Below the pieces are notes generated by a model. That model saw only the letters and a list, made by a program, of their open reading frames with translations, ran no database searches and had not been told where the DNA came from. A stretch of DNA of 64,000 bases from Lachnospiraceae bacterium (GTDB taxonomy: Bacteria; Bacillota; Clostridia; Lachnospirales; Lachnospiraceae). The first letter of the stretch is position 1; each line of letters begins with the position of its first letter. The stretch is from positions 1 to 64,000 of the forward strand of contig VSNH01000002.1 in the NCBI GenBank assembly GCA_009774215.1. Direction: 5' to 3'. Position numbers and translations under genes: made by a program. Below, piece by piece: positions 39,278 to 48,594 of this stretch.

Positions 39278-40648
39278 TTATGGTTCTCCGCCGGGAAAGA
39301 CTAAAACTGTCTGATACCCATTTTGCGGTGCACTTTCAATTTCCACTGTGCCATGATGCGCCTCAACAATCTGCCGAACCAACAGAACGCCTAAGCCGTG
39401 TCTCAGGTTTAATCTTTCATCGGTGTTTTCCAAATGATTTGTTGTCGCTCTTAATTTCTCCAACTTCTCAGTGGACACTCCTATGCCATCATCTGATACC
39501 ATGACGGTTATGCCGGTTTCATTTCGCGCTACGGAAACAGAAATCACGCACCCTTTGGGATTATGAATGACGCTGTTCTGAATCAAATTATACAGTGCGC
39601 GTTTCAGCAGGGCCTCATCCCCCATGACGGACGCTGTTTCACTTTCTTGGCTGGAATCAAACACAATTTGATACCGTGCCTCTAACCCGCCATCTAAAAA
39701 CTCACAAACGACTTGCCGCGCCAGCTCCACTAAATAGACTTTCTCCATCCGAAGGGGCTGCATGGAATACTCCAACTTGGATGTGAGATTCAAATCGGAA
39801 ATCAAGCTCCGCAGCCTCTCCCCTTGCTTACGGATATAGGATGCCTGCTCACGGGCGGAGGCCGGAAGGGTCTGGTTATCCTCCAACTGCCCGGCAAAAC
39901 CTAAAATCACCGAGAGGGGCGTCCGCACGTCATGGGAAACACCGCTGATCCAGTCAGCGCGGGCGCTGTCCTTTTTGGCAATAAAGGCCCCCGCTTTGTT
40001 AAGCTGACGGTTGATCTCCGCCAATTCTCCCTTCTCCGGGAGGTTGATCGGCTGGCCGGAGGAAACCGTTTCAATCCCCCGCAAAATGGGCGTGACCGCC
40101 TTTTCAATGTGCCGGGTGTTCTTCCAGATCAAAAGGACAACCACAATAATATTTGTCAGAAAGACGGCAGCCAGCCCGACAAGCAGCTTTCTTACATAGC
40201 TCTCATTGACGGAAAAGTAATACTTCGCCTGACTGCCTTTTTCACCGCCCACGACCAACAGCCCCTGGGGATGCTCCTGCACATAGACCGGATAATCCCC
40301 CAGATACCATCGGCTGAATTTTGCCACATCTGCTGTCGTGTACCGCCGGGGCAGCTCCTCCGGCAGTCTGCTCTGAAATATGACCGTTCCCGTATCGTCC
40401 AAAACCATGGCCCAGGCGTGATTTTCCTCCAGCATCTCGGCCAGCTCCCCAGCCGCCGTCAAATGTCCTGTTCCATCCAGAGTAATACTGTCACGAATTT
40501 CGCTTATGGAGAGGTCCAGTGTCTCCGAGGTTTGCCCTGCCCAAATCTGCACAGAGAAAAACAGGACAACATTGAGCAGCAGAAACAGCGCGATAATGCT
40601 CACCATGGATAAAAAGTATTTCCGAAAGAAACGTTCTACAGGTTTCAT
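39278..40648 (-). CDS. Two-component sensor histidine kinase
   Basis: The 456-residue kinase has membrane segments at about 14-36 and 150-175 around a sensor domain of some 110 residues. The H-box is WISGVSHDVRTPLSVILGF (phospho-acceptor His), followed by the ATPase domain with VSDDGIGVS and GLGVLLVRQIVEAHHG. Its start overlaps the response-regulator stop. The adjacent ABC exporter suggests it senses an antimicrobial peptide or a related stress. GC content is higher than in the element to its left. Confidence 0.92.
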   Translation of the reverse strand: MKPVERFFRKYFLSMVSIIALFLLLNVVLFFSVQIWAGQTSETLDLSISEIRDSITLDGTGHLTAAGELAEMLEENHAWAMVLDDTGTVIFQSRLPEELPRRYTTADVAKFSRWYLGDYPVYVQEHPQGLLVVGGEKGSQAKYYFSVNESYVRKLLVGLAAVFLTNIIVVVLLIWKNTRHIEKAVTPILRGIETVSSGQPINLPEKGELAEINRQLNKAGAFIAKKDSARADWISGVSHDVRTPLSVILGFAGQLEDNQTLPASAREQASYIRKQGERLRSLISDLNLTSKLEYSMQPLRMEKVYLVELARQVVCEFLDGGLEARYQIVFDSSQESETASVMGDEALLKRALYNLIQNSVIHNPKGCVISVSVARNETGITVMVSDDGIGVSTEKLEKLRATTNHLENTDERLNLRHGLGVLLVRQIVEAHHGTVEIESAPQNGYQTVLVFPGGEP

Positions 40649-41340
40649 TGCTCCGGCTCCTTTACCACCAGCTTATACCCCAATCCCTTCACCGTCAGGA
40701 GCGACACGGGCTTTGACGGATTTTCCTCAATTTTCTCCCGCAGATGCCGGATATGGGTCATCAGTGTTGTTTCATAGCCCTGCCAAATCTCTCCGCACAG
40801 CGTTTGACAGAGGACACCAACGGTAACGATCCGGCCCGCATTCTCCGCCAGCTTTTCAAAAATGCTGTACTCCTTGGCGGTCAAGGGCGTCCGCTGACCC
40901 TCTCTGATGACCTCCGCTCGATCCAAATCCACCGCAGCCGCATCCAACGTGACGATCCGATTCTTTTCAGGATAGGCGCGTTTCAAAATCGCCTGAACCC
41001 GCAGCAGCAATTCTTTTGGCAAAAAGGGCTTGACCAAATAATCGTCCGCCCCCAGCTCGAACCCGGCAAAACGGTCCTCGGCCTCTCCCTTGGCCGTGAG
41101 CATGAGGACAGGGACTTTGCTGACAGCGCGAACCTCCTGGAGCAGTTCAAACCCGTCCATGTCCGGCATCATCACATCCAGAATGATGATGCCGGGTGTT
41201 TTTTTCGCAATCACCGCCAGCGCCTCTTTCCCGGAGGCCACCGCTGTAATCTGCGTATATCCGGCGCTCTCAAAAATGGAGCGAATCATCGTCCGTAAAT
41301 CTTTTTCGTCGTCTACGATAAGAATTTCTCTGTCCTGCAT
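40645..41340 (-). CDS. OmpR-family response regulator
   Basis: The 231-residue protein has a receiver domain (ILIVDDEKDL, IILDVMMPDMDG with the phospho-acceptor Asp, MLTAKG) and a C-terminal winged-helix domain (LMTHIRHLREKIEENP, LTVKGLGYKLVV). It partners the kinase encoded just downstream. The divergent region 41341-41486 contains four 11-bp repeats likely to be its binding sites. Minus-strand TATAAT at 41364-41369 may be its own promoter. Confidence 0.93.
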   Translation of the reverse strand: MQDREILIVDDEKDLRTMIRSIFESAGYTQITAVASGKEALAVIAKKTPGIIILDVMMPDMDGFELLQEVRAVSKVPVLMLTAKGEAEDRFAGFELGADDYLVKPFLPKELLLRVQAILKRAYPEKNRIVTLDAAAVDLDRAEVIREGQRTPLTAKEYSIFEKLAENAGRIVTVGVLCQTLCGEIWQGYETTLMTHIRHLREKIEENPSKPVSLLTVKGLGYKLVVKEPEQ

Positions 41341-41406
41341 ACAAGCACCTCCTGCCCGCGCTCATTATAGCGCGGAATACTCAAATTGTATATGCCGCCA
41401 GCGCAA

Positions 41407-41462
41407 TCTCAAGGTTATCTCAAGGTTCCCTCAAAGATTTCTCAAGGGTGGCGTTGTATACT
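41407..41462 (+). promoter_or_regulatory. Response-regulator-type promoter of the ABC exporter
   Basis: Four 11-bp direct repeats follow one another at 41407-41450: TCTCAAGGTTA, TCTCAAGGTTC, CCTCAAAGATT, TCTCAAGGGTG. They cover the -35 zone of a promoter with TATACT at 41457-41462. Helical-phase repeats overlapping a missing -35 box are typical of activation by OmpR-type regulators. Confidence 0.7.
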
Positions 41463-41486
41463 CGCTTTGCAAAGGAGGTAACCGCT

Positions 41487-42410
41487 ATGAGCAAAATAGT
41501 CATTGAAACGAAACAGCTGACAAAACAGTACGGAACCCAAAAGAGCGTGGCGGAGCTGAACATCCACGTTCAGAGGGGCCGCATCTATGGTCTGCTGGGC
41601 CGAAACGGAGCCGGAAAAACCACCACCATGAAGATGCTGCTGGGATTGACACAGCCTACGTCCGGGAAGGTGACGATCTGGGGGAAGTCCCTGTCGGGCA
41701 ACGAGAAGAAACTGCTGCCCCGCATCGGCAGCCTGATCGAGTCCCCCGGCTTTTATCCCAATCTGACGGGGACGGAGAACCTGCGCATTTTCGCCGCCCT
41801 GCGTGGACTGAAAAACCAAGACACAATCAAAAGCGCCCTGGAGCTGGTGGGCCTGCCCTATCGGGATAAAAAGCTTTTTTCCCAATACTCCCTGGGTATG
41901 AAGCAGCGGCTGGCGATTGCCCTGGCGGTGATGCACGACCCGGAGCTGCTGATCCTGGACGAACCTATCAACGGCCTGGATCCCATCGGCATTGCGGAGG
42001 TGCGCTCCTTCATCCGGGCGCTGTGCGATGAACGGGGCAAGACCATCCTGATTTCCAGCCACATTCTCTCCGAGGTGGCGCTGCTGGCGGACGACATCGG
42101 CATCATCGACCACGGTGTACTGCTGGAGGAGGAGAGCCTTGCGGATCTGGAGGCCAGGAGCGGTCGGTATGTTCGCTTCTCGGTTTCTGACACAGAGCGG
42201 GCGGCGGAGATTTTACGGGGCATTTTCCACGAAAATCAGTTTACCGTACAGGACGGTCACAATCTGCGGTTGGATTCCGCCAAGGTTCCCGTGACGAAGA
42301 TTGTCTCTGCTTTTGTGCAGTATGGTCTGGAGGTGTCGGAGGCCGCAGCGGTGGAGGAGAGCCTGGAGGATTATTTCAAGCGGGTGACTGGGGGTGAGGG
42401 GATTGCTTAA
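41487..42410 (+). CDS. ABC transporter ATP-binding protein (antimicrobial-peptide type)
   Basis: The 307-residue ATPase starts at 41487 behind AAAGGAGG. Walker A is GRNGAGKTTT, the signature region is YSLGMKQRLAIALAV, and Walker B is LLILDEPINGLDP. A C-terminal region of about 90 residues follows, as in BcrA/lantibiotic-immunity ATPases. It powers the two permeases encoded next. It is probably induced by the adjacent two-component system. Confidence 0.93.
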   Translation: MSKIVIETKQLTKQYGTQKSVAELNIHVQRGRIYGLLGRNGAGKTTTMKMLLGLTQPTSGKVTIWGKSLSGNEKKLLPRIGSLIESPGFYPNLTGTENLRIFAALRGLKNQDTIKSALELVGLPYRDKKLFSQYSLGMKQRLAIALAVMHDPELLILDEPINGLDPIGIAEVRSFIRALCDERGKTILISSHILSEVALLADDIGIIDHGVLLEEESLADLEARSGRYVRFSVSDTERAAEILRGIFHENQFTVQDGHNLRLDSAKVPVTKIVSAFVQYGLEVSEAAAVEESLEDYFKRVTGGEGIA

Positions 42411-43191
42411 ACTGGTTTCCTGTGAGCTGGCAAAACTGAAACGGAAGAAGTTCATTCCCTTTGTGATCGTCTCCGCGTTCATGTTCCCGCTTCCGCTGGC
42501 GCTGTTGATGCTGACGCCCCGCATGACGGCCCGCTACGATACGAAGGCAGAGCTTTTCGACGACTTCTACCAGTTCGTCCTGGGCTATGGGGTGGAGCTG
42601 CTTCTGCCCTGTGTCATCGGCATCATTGCCGCGATCCTGTTCTTCATGGAGCGGGACAACGACACCTTCAAAAACCTGCGGACGATTCCAGTGACCGGCA
42701 CCCAGATGATCTTTACCAAAATCATCGTTCTGTTTCTGTTTGGACTGATCTTTTGCCTGTCCACAGCCGCCGTCACCATCGTCTGCGGGAGTCTGATTGC
42801 CGAGGTCGGCGGGCTGGGCTATAAGCTGTGGCTGGCGGTGGAGATGGGGATTTTCGTCACGGCGGGAACCCTGCCGCTGGTAGTGCTGGTGGTATATTTC
42901 AGCAGGACCTATATTTTCTCCGTTCTGCTGTGTATTTTTTACAGTGTGTTAAGCCTGACCGCCGAAAGCAGTTTCGGCGTCCTGCCGAAGCTGCTGTGCT
43001 GGCTGATGCCGATTCCCCTCACAAATCTCTGGTGCGCGGGGGATATGGCTCGGCATGGCGTCAAGGGCAGCTTGGGAGAACTGCAATATCTGGTTCCCTC
43101 AACGACGCAGACTGTCTTGATTTTGGGCGCAATGGCTGTCCTGTCCATTCTGGTGATTGACCGGTTGTATAAAACGAGAGGGGGAGATTGA
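42394..43191 (+). CDS. ABC transporter permease 1 (lantibiotic-immunity type)
   Basis: The 265-residue membrane protein starts with GTG inside the end of the ATPase gene (17-base overlap). It has about six hydrophobic segments, for example FVIVSAFMFPLPLALLML and IIVLFLFGLIFCLSTAA, and the basic N-terminal CELAKLKRKK common to ABC-2 permeases of the BcrB/SpaE type. It likely forms the channel together with the next protein. Confidence 0.88.
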   Translation: MRGLLKLVSCELAKLKRKKFIPFVIVSAFMFPLPLALLMLTPRMTARYDTKAELFDDFYQFVLGYGVELLLPCVIGIIAAILFFMERDNDTFKNLRTIPVTGTQMIFTKIIVLFLFGLIFCLSTAAVTIVCGSLIAEVGGLGYKLWLAVEMGIFVTAGTLPLVVLVVYFSRTYIFSVLLCIFYSVLSLTAESSFGVLPKLLCWLMPIPLTNLWCAGDMARHGVKGSLGELQYLVPSTTQTVLILGAMAVLSILVIDRLYKTRGGD

Positions 43192-43192
43192 G

Positions 43193-43972
43193 ATGCTGGT
43201 ACTGATGAAAACCGAAGTTTGGAAACTGAAGCGGTATCACATGATCTGGGCGGGCGTTCTCCTGATGCTGCTGTCCGTCTTACTCACCGTGTTCTCCACC
43301 ACCGCCCTGGATGGAACCGTTTGGACCTTCTCCTTTTTCGCGGAGCAGGTTATGAAAAACAATATCACAACGATTTTCCCCATGTGCATCGCTTTGATTA
43401 CCGGATATATCATCAGCCGGGAGGGAACGGACGATACGCTGAAAAACATCCTGACGGTTCCCCTGTCCTTTCCCGCTCTGCTGTTTGGCAAGCTGATCGT
43501 CTGCGGACTGCTTTCCCTGTTTCTGGGGATGGTCAGCACGATATTCACTGTGGCCGCAGCCCTCCTTTTGGGCTTTCCCGGAGGCGATTTGCCGGCGATT
43601 CTACAAGCCGCGGCGCAGATCACGCTGAACTGCCTGTTCCTCTATATCGCAGTCCTGCCGGTCATTGCCATAGCCGCCCGTATCCCAAGCGGGCACCTGA
43701 TTGGAGCGGTCGTCGCCTTTGTCTATGGCTACGGTGGAATGTTCGCGGCAGGAAATATGACCTTGGCGAATTTGTATCCCGTGACCGCAAGTATGGGGCT
43801 GGTAGGATACCGCAGCTATGATAAGGGCGTACATTGGAACCCGCTGATTTGTATATTCAGTTTGCTGGCCGCGCTGCTGGTTTCCGCCGCTTTTGTGGCG
43901 ACTACGAAAAAGGGCGCAGCCGTAAAGAAGGCAAAAAAGCCCAAACGGGTCATCACGAAAAAAGGTTGGTAA
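43193..43972 (+). CDS. ABC transporter permease 2 (lantibiotic-immunity type)
   Basis: The 259-residue membrane protein starts MLVLMKTEVWKLKRYHMIWA at 43193, behind GGGGGAG and right after the previous stop. It has six hydrophobic segments and a basic C-terminal tail (KKAKKPKRVITKKGW). It parallels permease 1 in layout, as in SpaE/SpaG-like or BcrB-type two-permease exporters that remove peptide antibiotics from the membrane. Confidence 0.88.
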   Translation: MLVLMKTEVWKLKRYHMIWAGVLLMLLSVLLTVFSTTALDGTVWTFSFFAEQVMKNNITTIFPMCIALITGYIISREGTDDTLKNILTVPLSFPALLFGKLIVCGLLSLFLGMVSTIFTVAAALLLGFPGGDLPAILQAAAQITLNCLFLYIAVLPVIAIAARIPSGHLIGAVVAFVYGYGGMFAAGNMTLANLYPVTASMGLVGYRSYDKGVHWNPLICIFSLLAALLVSAAFVATTKKGAAVKKAKKPKRVITKKGW

Positions 43973-44024
43973 GGAGTGTCAAATAAGTATGAAGAAAAAG
44001 TGAAAATCGTAATGGGCGCCGCCT

Positions 44025-44561
44025 TTGTATGATATAAATGGTTCGCCAGTGGATTTTGAAGTAGCGGAAATTGCCGCTTATGACACAGTTTTCCTGCGTC
44101 ACACAAGGGGTGCAACAGCACTTCTGCCTTTGGAAACCATAAAAGAAGTTTTGGGGTGGGAGGACGGTTATAGCGAAATTCTGATTGAACCCGCCCCAAA
44201 CAGTACAACAGGCAATCTTATTTCTGAACTGAAAAATGCTCTTGATAACGGAAAGTACCGGGTATCGGAGGTTGTCAATGAAGCGCAGATAGCCGCCGAT
44301 GCAAGGCAGAAATCCATGCCTTTCTTTCTAATCAGCTTCTTTTCATTAACTATGAGTATTTTTATCATTTACAGCAGCTATAAAGTCATTACCTTAGACC
44401 GTTTACCGATCATTGGCACATTCCGCAGTATCGGCGCGACAGAAAAGACCGTAACCCGTATTCTGCTTTTGGAAAGCCTGTTTTACGGCTGCACAGGCGG
44501 GTTGATTGGTATTCCTATTGGTACACAGCACCCGATGAGCCCGTATGGCAGGATAACGTGA
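44025..44561 (+). pseudogene. Internal fragment of an FtsX-like permease
   Basis: The frame encodes part of a MacB/FtsX-type ABC permease: an extracytoplasmic segment (VFLRHTRGATALLPLETIKE), then a membrane segment (FFLISFFSLTMSIFIIYSSY) and the conserved cytoplasmic block IGTFRSIGATEKTVTRILL. Both the N-terminal membrane segment and the last two membrane segments are missing, and the end departs from the family after GGLIGIPIG. It is a deletion remnant, perhaps of a second peptide exporter. Confidence 0.8.
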
Positions 44562-44645
44562 CCCTGCCCACGGACTGGACTAAGGCACAGGACAAAATTT
44601 CAGGGGCTTTTTTATACACTTGTTTGAAAAACAGCCGTTCACGGC

Positions 44646-45551
44646 TTATTCCTGAAACTTCGGATCCTTCAGCAAATCCTCCATCAATTCCTTATAGACA
44701 GCGGGCCGATAGTCCGTCTTGCCGTTAATCAGGGCGTTTGGCTCGAATTTTTCGCGGGATGCCAGCGTCAGGTCTATCGTTGCGGTGTACATCTTGTTCT
44801 GGATCGCCTTCGGGTCGGTGAAGGGATAGCCCGCAAAATACTCCGCCTCCCAGAAGTTGGTGCTGGGGCCGATGATGCTGGCGCCGCCCCAGAATACGTT
44901 GTAGAGGTCTTTCCCGGCAAGATTGGAGGAGACAATATAAATCTGGTTGGTGATGACGCCCGCCTCCAGCGTGGTGGAGCCCAAAGCGATACCGTGGCAT
45001 TTTGCCAGCGCGGTGCAGTTGATGTATAAGCGGCAGCCTTTAGCCGCATAGTAGCGCATCAGCTCTTGGAAACAGTAGGAATCATAGCAGATGCCGAGCG
45101 CGACTGGGCCCCACGGGGTCTCGAAAATAAAAGGCTTGTCCCCGCGTGTTGCCCAGTGAGGCTCCGGATAGGGAAGGTGAATCTTTCTGTAGGAGCCGAT
45201 GATTCCTTTGGGGCCGCATACACAGGCGGCATTGTAGATGACATCGCTCTTTTCGGCATCTCTCTCAGGGAAGCCGTAGGCGACATAAACACCGAGTTTT
45301 TTTGTAAGCTCCGCAATTTTTTCGGACGAGGGGCCGGGCACTGTCTCGGCCAGTTTATACTGCATTTTTTCTTTCAGAGGCTTATCCTCCTCGTCGTCAT
45401 ATCCCGTCAACCCCATCTCGGGAAAAACGATCAGATTGGAACCCTCTGCAGCTGCGGCTTCTATGTAGCCGGCCATTCGGTTCAGATTGGCTTCTTTGTC
45501 ACCCCACTTTGCGTTAAAGGCAACGGTCGATACTTTCATAATGTCTTTCAT
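44646..45551 (-). CDS. Carbon-nitrogen hydrolase (nitrilase superfamily)
   Basis: The 301-residue enzyme has the nitrilase catalytic set: Glu in VFPEMGLTGY, Lys in SYRKIHLPYPE and Cys in LGICYDSYCF. These enzymes hydrolyse amides, carbamoyl compounds or nitriles in the cytoplasm, and the exact substrate cannot be read. The start at 45551 (MKDIMKVSTVAFNAKWG) has AGAGGA upstream, whereas the longer frame to 45668 runs through the leader. Expression is probably controlled by the promoter and leader terminator between it and 45720. Confidence 0.88.
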   Translation of the reverse strand: MKDIMKVSTVAFNAKWGDKEANLNRMAGYIEAAAAEGSNLIVFPEMGLTGYDDEEDKPLKEKMQYKLAETVPGPSSEKIAELTKKLGVYVAYGFPERDAEKSDVIYNAACVCGPKGIIGSYRKIHLPYPEPHWATRGDKPFIFETPWGPVALGICYDSYCFQELMRYYAAKGCRLYINCTALAKCHGIALGSTTLEAGVITNQIYIVSSNLAGKDLYNVFWGGASIIGPSTNFWEAEYFAGYPFTDPKAIQNKMYTATIDLTLASREKFEPNALINGKTDYRPAVYKELMEDLLKDPKFQE

Positions 45552-45633
45552 CTTGTCCTCTTTTCTGCGCGGCTTTGCGTTTTTTTCGACCCGGACTGCG
45601 GATGCTGCACTGACACAACCCCGGTGTGTTGTA

Positions 45634-45682
45634 TAAAAAGAAAAAGCACAAAAATGTGTGAAAATCACATCTTTGTGCTCTG
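45634..45682 (-). terminator. Leader terminator (attenuator) of the nitrilase gene
   Basis: On the minus strand AGCACAAAGATGTG pairs with CACATTTTTGTGCT (minor mismatches) and is followed by TTTCTTTTTATAC. It begins only a few bases after the expected transcription start and about 85 bases ahead of the coding start, so transcripts would end early unless antitermination occurs. Confidence 0.65.
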
Positions 45683-45691
45683 TTGGGGCAA

Positions 45692-45720
45692 ATTATAGCA
45701 CTTGGATTTTGAATTTGCAA
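45692..45720 (-). promoter_or_regulatory. Promoter of the nitrilase gene
   Basis: On the minus strand TTGCAA (45715-45720) and TATAAT (45692-45697) are 17 bp apart. Transcription should begin near 45685. Confidence 0.8.
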
Positions 45721-45875
45721 CCGTGTTTTTAAAATTTTTTCGGATCATTTTTCCGATATGGTGATCTGGCGAAATTTTCTTGTGTCTTTTTTTACAAAAT
45801 TTCTTTTCGTTATCTGTCAAATGTGATATAGTATAAGAGAATGTGGGGTAAGAGTGTACAAAGGAGCCGATGAAG

Positions 45876-46793
45876 ATGGATGCGGAGCAGGATGCGCATT
45901 TTCAGTTAATGAAACGGCTGCTCGTTATTATTCCGCTTTCCGCGATACTGATTCTGTTAATTCTCTGCGTGGTTCTTGGCGTGAATCTCTATGAGGCCAA
46001 ACAGGAGCTGCGTGCGCTCCGCGAGCAGGCGGTCCCCGCGATGGCGGTGGGACAGGCATCCGATTCCGGGGAGCAGAGCGGGGAATTGTATACGGCTTCC
46101 GGTGTGGATGAGTTTCGGCGTGACGCGTCCGATGCGGACGGCACGGTGTCCGATACGGAGGACGGAATCAGAAAGGTGTACCTTACCTTTGACGACGGGC
46201 CAAGCAGCAATACCGGTAAGATACTGGATATTCTGGCAGAGTATGATGTGAAGGCGACTTTTTTTGTGGTCGGGAAAGAGGAAGAAAGATATCAGCCGTT
46301 ATACAAAAGAATTGTGGAGGAGGGGCATACGCTGGCGATGCATTCCTACAGCCACAAATATAATGAAATTTATCAGTCGAAAGAAAGTTATGTGGAGGAT
46401 CTGACGAAGCTGCAGGAATTTCTCTACGATACGACGGGTGTCTGGTGCAGGTACTGCAGATTTCCGGGAGGCAGCAGTAATACGGTAAGCCGTGTGGACA
46501 TGCATGAACTGATAGGCTATCTGGAAGAGCAGGATATGAGTTATTTTGACTGGAATGTGTCTTCGGGAGACGCTTCGTCAGCTTACATCAGCCCGGAGGC
46601 CATAGTCAGAAATTCGACGGCTAATCTGGGGGAATTTCACGAGGCGATGATATTGCTGCATGATGCGTCCGATAAGGATTCGACGGTGGAGGCGCTGCCG
46701 AGGCTGATCGAGCAGATTCAGGCGATGGAGGATACGAAGATCGTGCCGATCACAGATGATACGGGGGCGATTCATCATATAAGTAACGATTAA
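45876..46793 (+). CDS. Membrane-anchored polysaccharide deacetylase (NodB family)
   Basis: The protein of about 305 residues has an N-terminal membrane segment (LLVIIPLSAILILLILCVVL) and a short coiled linker. A carbohydrate esterase 4 domain follows with YLTFDDGPSS (catalytic Asp and metal Asp), HSYSHKY (two metal His) and RFPGGSSN. It should deacetylate peptidoglycan N-acetylglucosamine or another wall glycan outside the membrane. AAGGAG at 45861-45866 fits the ATG at 45876 better than the ATG at 45870. A weak promoter may have TATAGT at 45827-45832. Confidence 0.9.
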   Translation: MDAEQDAHFQLMKRLLVIIPLSAILILLILCVVLGVNLYEAKQELRALREQAVPAMAVGQASDSGEQSGELYTASGVDEFRRDASDADGTVSDTEDGIRKVYLTFDDGPSSNTGKILDILAEYDVKATFFVVGKEEERYQPLYKRIVEEGHTLAMHSYSHKYNEIYQSKESYVEDLTKLQEFLYDTTGVWCRYCRFPGGSSNTVSRVDMHELIGYLEEQDMSYFDWNVSSGDASSAYISPEAIVRNSTANLGEFHEAMILLHDASDKDSTVEALPRLIEQIQAMEDTKIVPITDDTGAIHHISND

Positions 46794-46811
46794 AGAATGG
46801 AGGATTAGGGA

Positions 46812-47777
46812 ATGGGATTTTTTTCGGATTTGAAGGACGACTTATCCCAGGCGGTTAATGAATTGATGCCGGAAGAAGAGCTGGAAGCGGCTCTGGCGGC
46901 GGATGGACAAGCCGGGGAGCAGGTTTCTGCGGATGCAGAGTTGGAAACACCCGCCACAGAGGAAACGCTCGCGTCCTTGGATTTGAGCGGAATGTTGGAT
47001 AAAATAGAGGAGATGGGAGCGCCCGGTCTTGCAGATGTACCCGAGCCGGAAGAGGCGCTTGTGGAGGAACCGTTGGAAGAAGAGGTTCTGGAGCCGGAAC
47101 CGATTGTGGAAGAGACGGCTGCAGAAGAACCTGTAGCGCTGGAAGAAGCAGTAGTAGAAGAACCGGCCGAAGAGGAGGCCGTAATAGAAGAAGAGGAGGC
47201 AGAAGCTGTAATGGCAGAGGAAATTTTAACAGAGGCGGAGACGCCTGTGGAAGAGAAAGATGAGAATAGCGGAGGAAAAGGAAAGACTATGGAAGTGCAG
47301 GCAAATCGTGTGGCAGTAGACGAGACGGCGGTCGTGACGGAAGGCATGACAATAACGGGTGATATTGTATCAGAGGGCTCCATGGAACTGATCGGTACCG
47401 TAAACGGTAATCTGGATATTCTGGGTAAGCTGAATATCACAGGTACGATTCAGGGCAACTCCAAGGCGGCTGAGATCTATGCAGAGGGCGCGAAGATTAC
47501 CGGTGAGGTGAACAGTCTGGGCAGCGTGAAGATCGGACAGAGTTCCGTAGTGATCGGTAACATCACGGCTACCAGCGCGGTAGTGGCAGGCGCTGTCAAG
47601 GGCGATATCGACGTGCAGGGTCCGGTTATTCTGGATACCACAGCGATTGTGATGGGCAATATCAAGTCTAAATCCGTACAGATCAACAATGGCGCGGTGA
47701 TTGAAGGTATGTGTTCTCAGTGCTATGCGGATGTGAATCCGACATCCTTCTTCGAGGAGTTCAAGAAGAAAAAGTAA
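46812..47777 (+). CDS. Bactofilin-family polymer-forming protein
   Basis: The 321-residue protein has a bactofilin beta-helix at about 170-290, with regular hydrophobic-Gly repeats such as EGSMELIGTVNGNLDILGKL and ITGEVNSLGSVKIG. Ahead of it lies a very acidic region (about 20-155) full of Glu-Glu and Ala. Bactofilins polymerise into cytoskeletal scaffolds that place cell-wall enzymes. Its neighbour, a wall deacetylase, fits that role. The acidic tail is unusually long. Confidence 0.88.
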   Translation: MGFFSDLKDDLSQAVNELMPEEELEAALAADGQAGEQVSADAELETPATEETLASLDLSGMLDKIEEMGAPGLADVPEPEEALVEEPLEEEVLEPEPIVEETAAEEPVALEEAVVEEPAEEEAVIEEEEAEAVMAEEILTEAETPVEEKDENSGGKGKTMEVQANRVAVDETAVVTEGMTITGDIVSEGSMELIGTVNGNLDILGKLNITGTIQGNSKAAEIYAEGAKITGEVNSLGSVKIGQSSVVIGNITATSAVVAGAVKGDIDVQGPVILDTTAIVMGNIKSKSVQINNGAVIEGMCSQCYADVNPTSFFEEFKKKK

Positions 47778-47808
47778 ATCCGGCCATGCAGAGGAGAGCG
47801 GTATAATT

Positions 47809-48504
47809 ATGAAGCGTATACTCTTGAAGTTAAGCGGAGAAGCCCTTGCGGGCGAGAAAAAGACGGGGTTTGACGAGGAGACGGTGCGGGGCGTTGCGCT
47901 GCAGGTGAAACAGCTTGTGGATGACGGTATTCAGGTGGGTATCGTTATCGGCGGCGGTAATTTCTGGCGTGGCCGTTCCAGCGAGAACATCGACAGGACG
48001 AAGGCGGATCAGATCGGTATGCTGGCTACGATTATGAACTGCATCTACGTGTCTGAGATTTTTCGCTCCGTGGGCATGATGACGTCGATTTTGACTCCTT
48101 TTGAGTGCGGCTCCTTTACGAAGCTTTTTTCTAAAGACAGGGCGAATAAATATTTCCTAAAAAACATGGTGGTCTTTTTCGCGGGAGGTACGGGGCATCC
48201 CTATTTCTCTACGGATACGGGTGTAGTGCTCCGGGCTGTCGAGGTGGACGCGGATGTGATTCTCCTTGCGAAAGCGGTGGACGGCGTCTATGACGATGAT
48301 CCGCGGAGCAATCCGGACGCGAAGAAATATGATGAGGTTTCGATTGACGAGGTGATCGCGAAGAACCTCCAGGTGGTAGATATGACGGCTTCCATTCTGG
48401 CCCGGGATAATAAAATGCCTATGTGGGTGTTCGGACTCAATGAGGAGAACAGCATTGTCAATACCGTCAAGGGGAAATTTAACGGCACAAAGGTAACAGT
48501 ATAG
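47809..48504 (+). CDS. pyrH: UMP kinase
   Basis: The 231-residue enzyme phosphorylates UMP to UDP with ATP. The amino-acid kinase fold starts MKRILLKLSGEALAGEKKTG, with IVIGGGNFWRGR and later GGTGHPYFSTDT and DGVYDDDPRSNPDAKKYDEV, all typical of bacterial PyrH. Length is normal. It precedes frr, as in most bacteria. Confidence 0.97.
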   Translation: MKRILLKLSGEALAGEKKTGFDEETVRGVALQVKQLVDDGIQVGIVIGGGNFWRGRSSENIDRTKADQIGMLATIMNCIYVSEIFRSVGMMTSILTPFECGSFTKLFSKDRANKYFLKNMVVFFAGGTGHPYFSTDTGVVLRAVEVDADVILLAKAVDGVYDDDPRSNPDAKKYDEVSIDEVIAKNLQVVDMTASILARDNKMPMWVFGLNEENSIVNTVKGKFNGTKVTV

Positions 48505-48594
48505 CAGATTCAGACCTTACGGTCAGAATCGCAAGAATTACTGCGTAATTCTTGAAGGTATTGGGTTGTGATGTATGTGATGGAGGATTACAGT

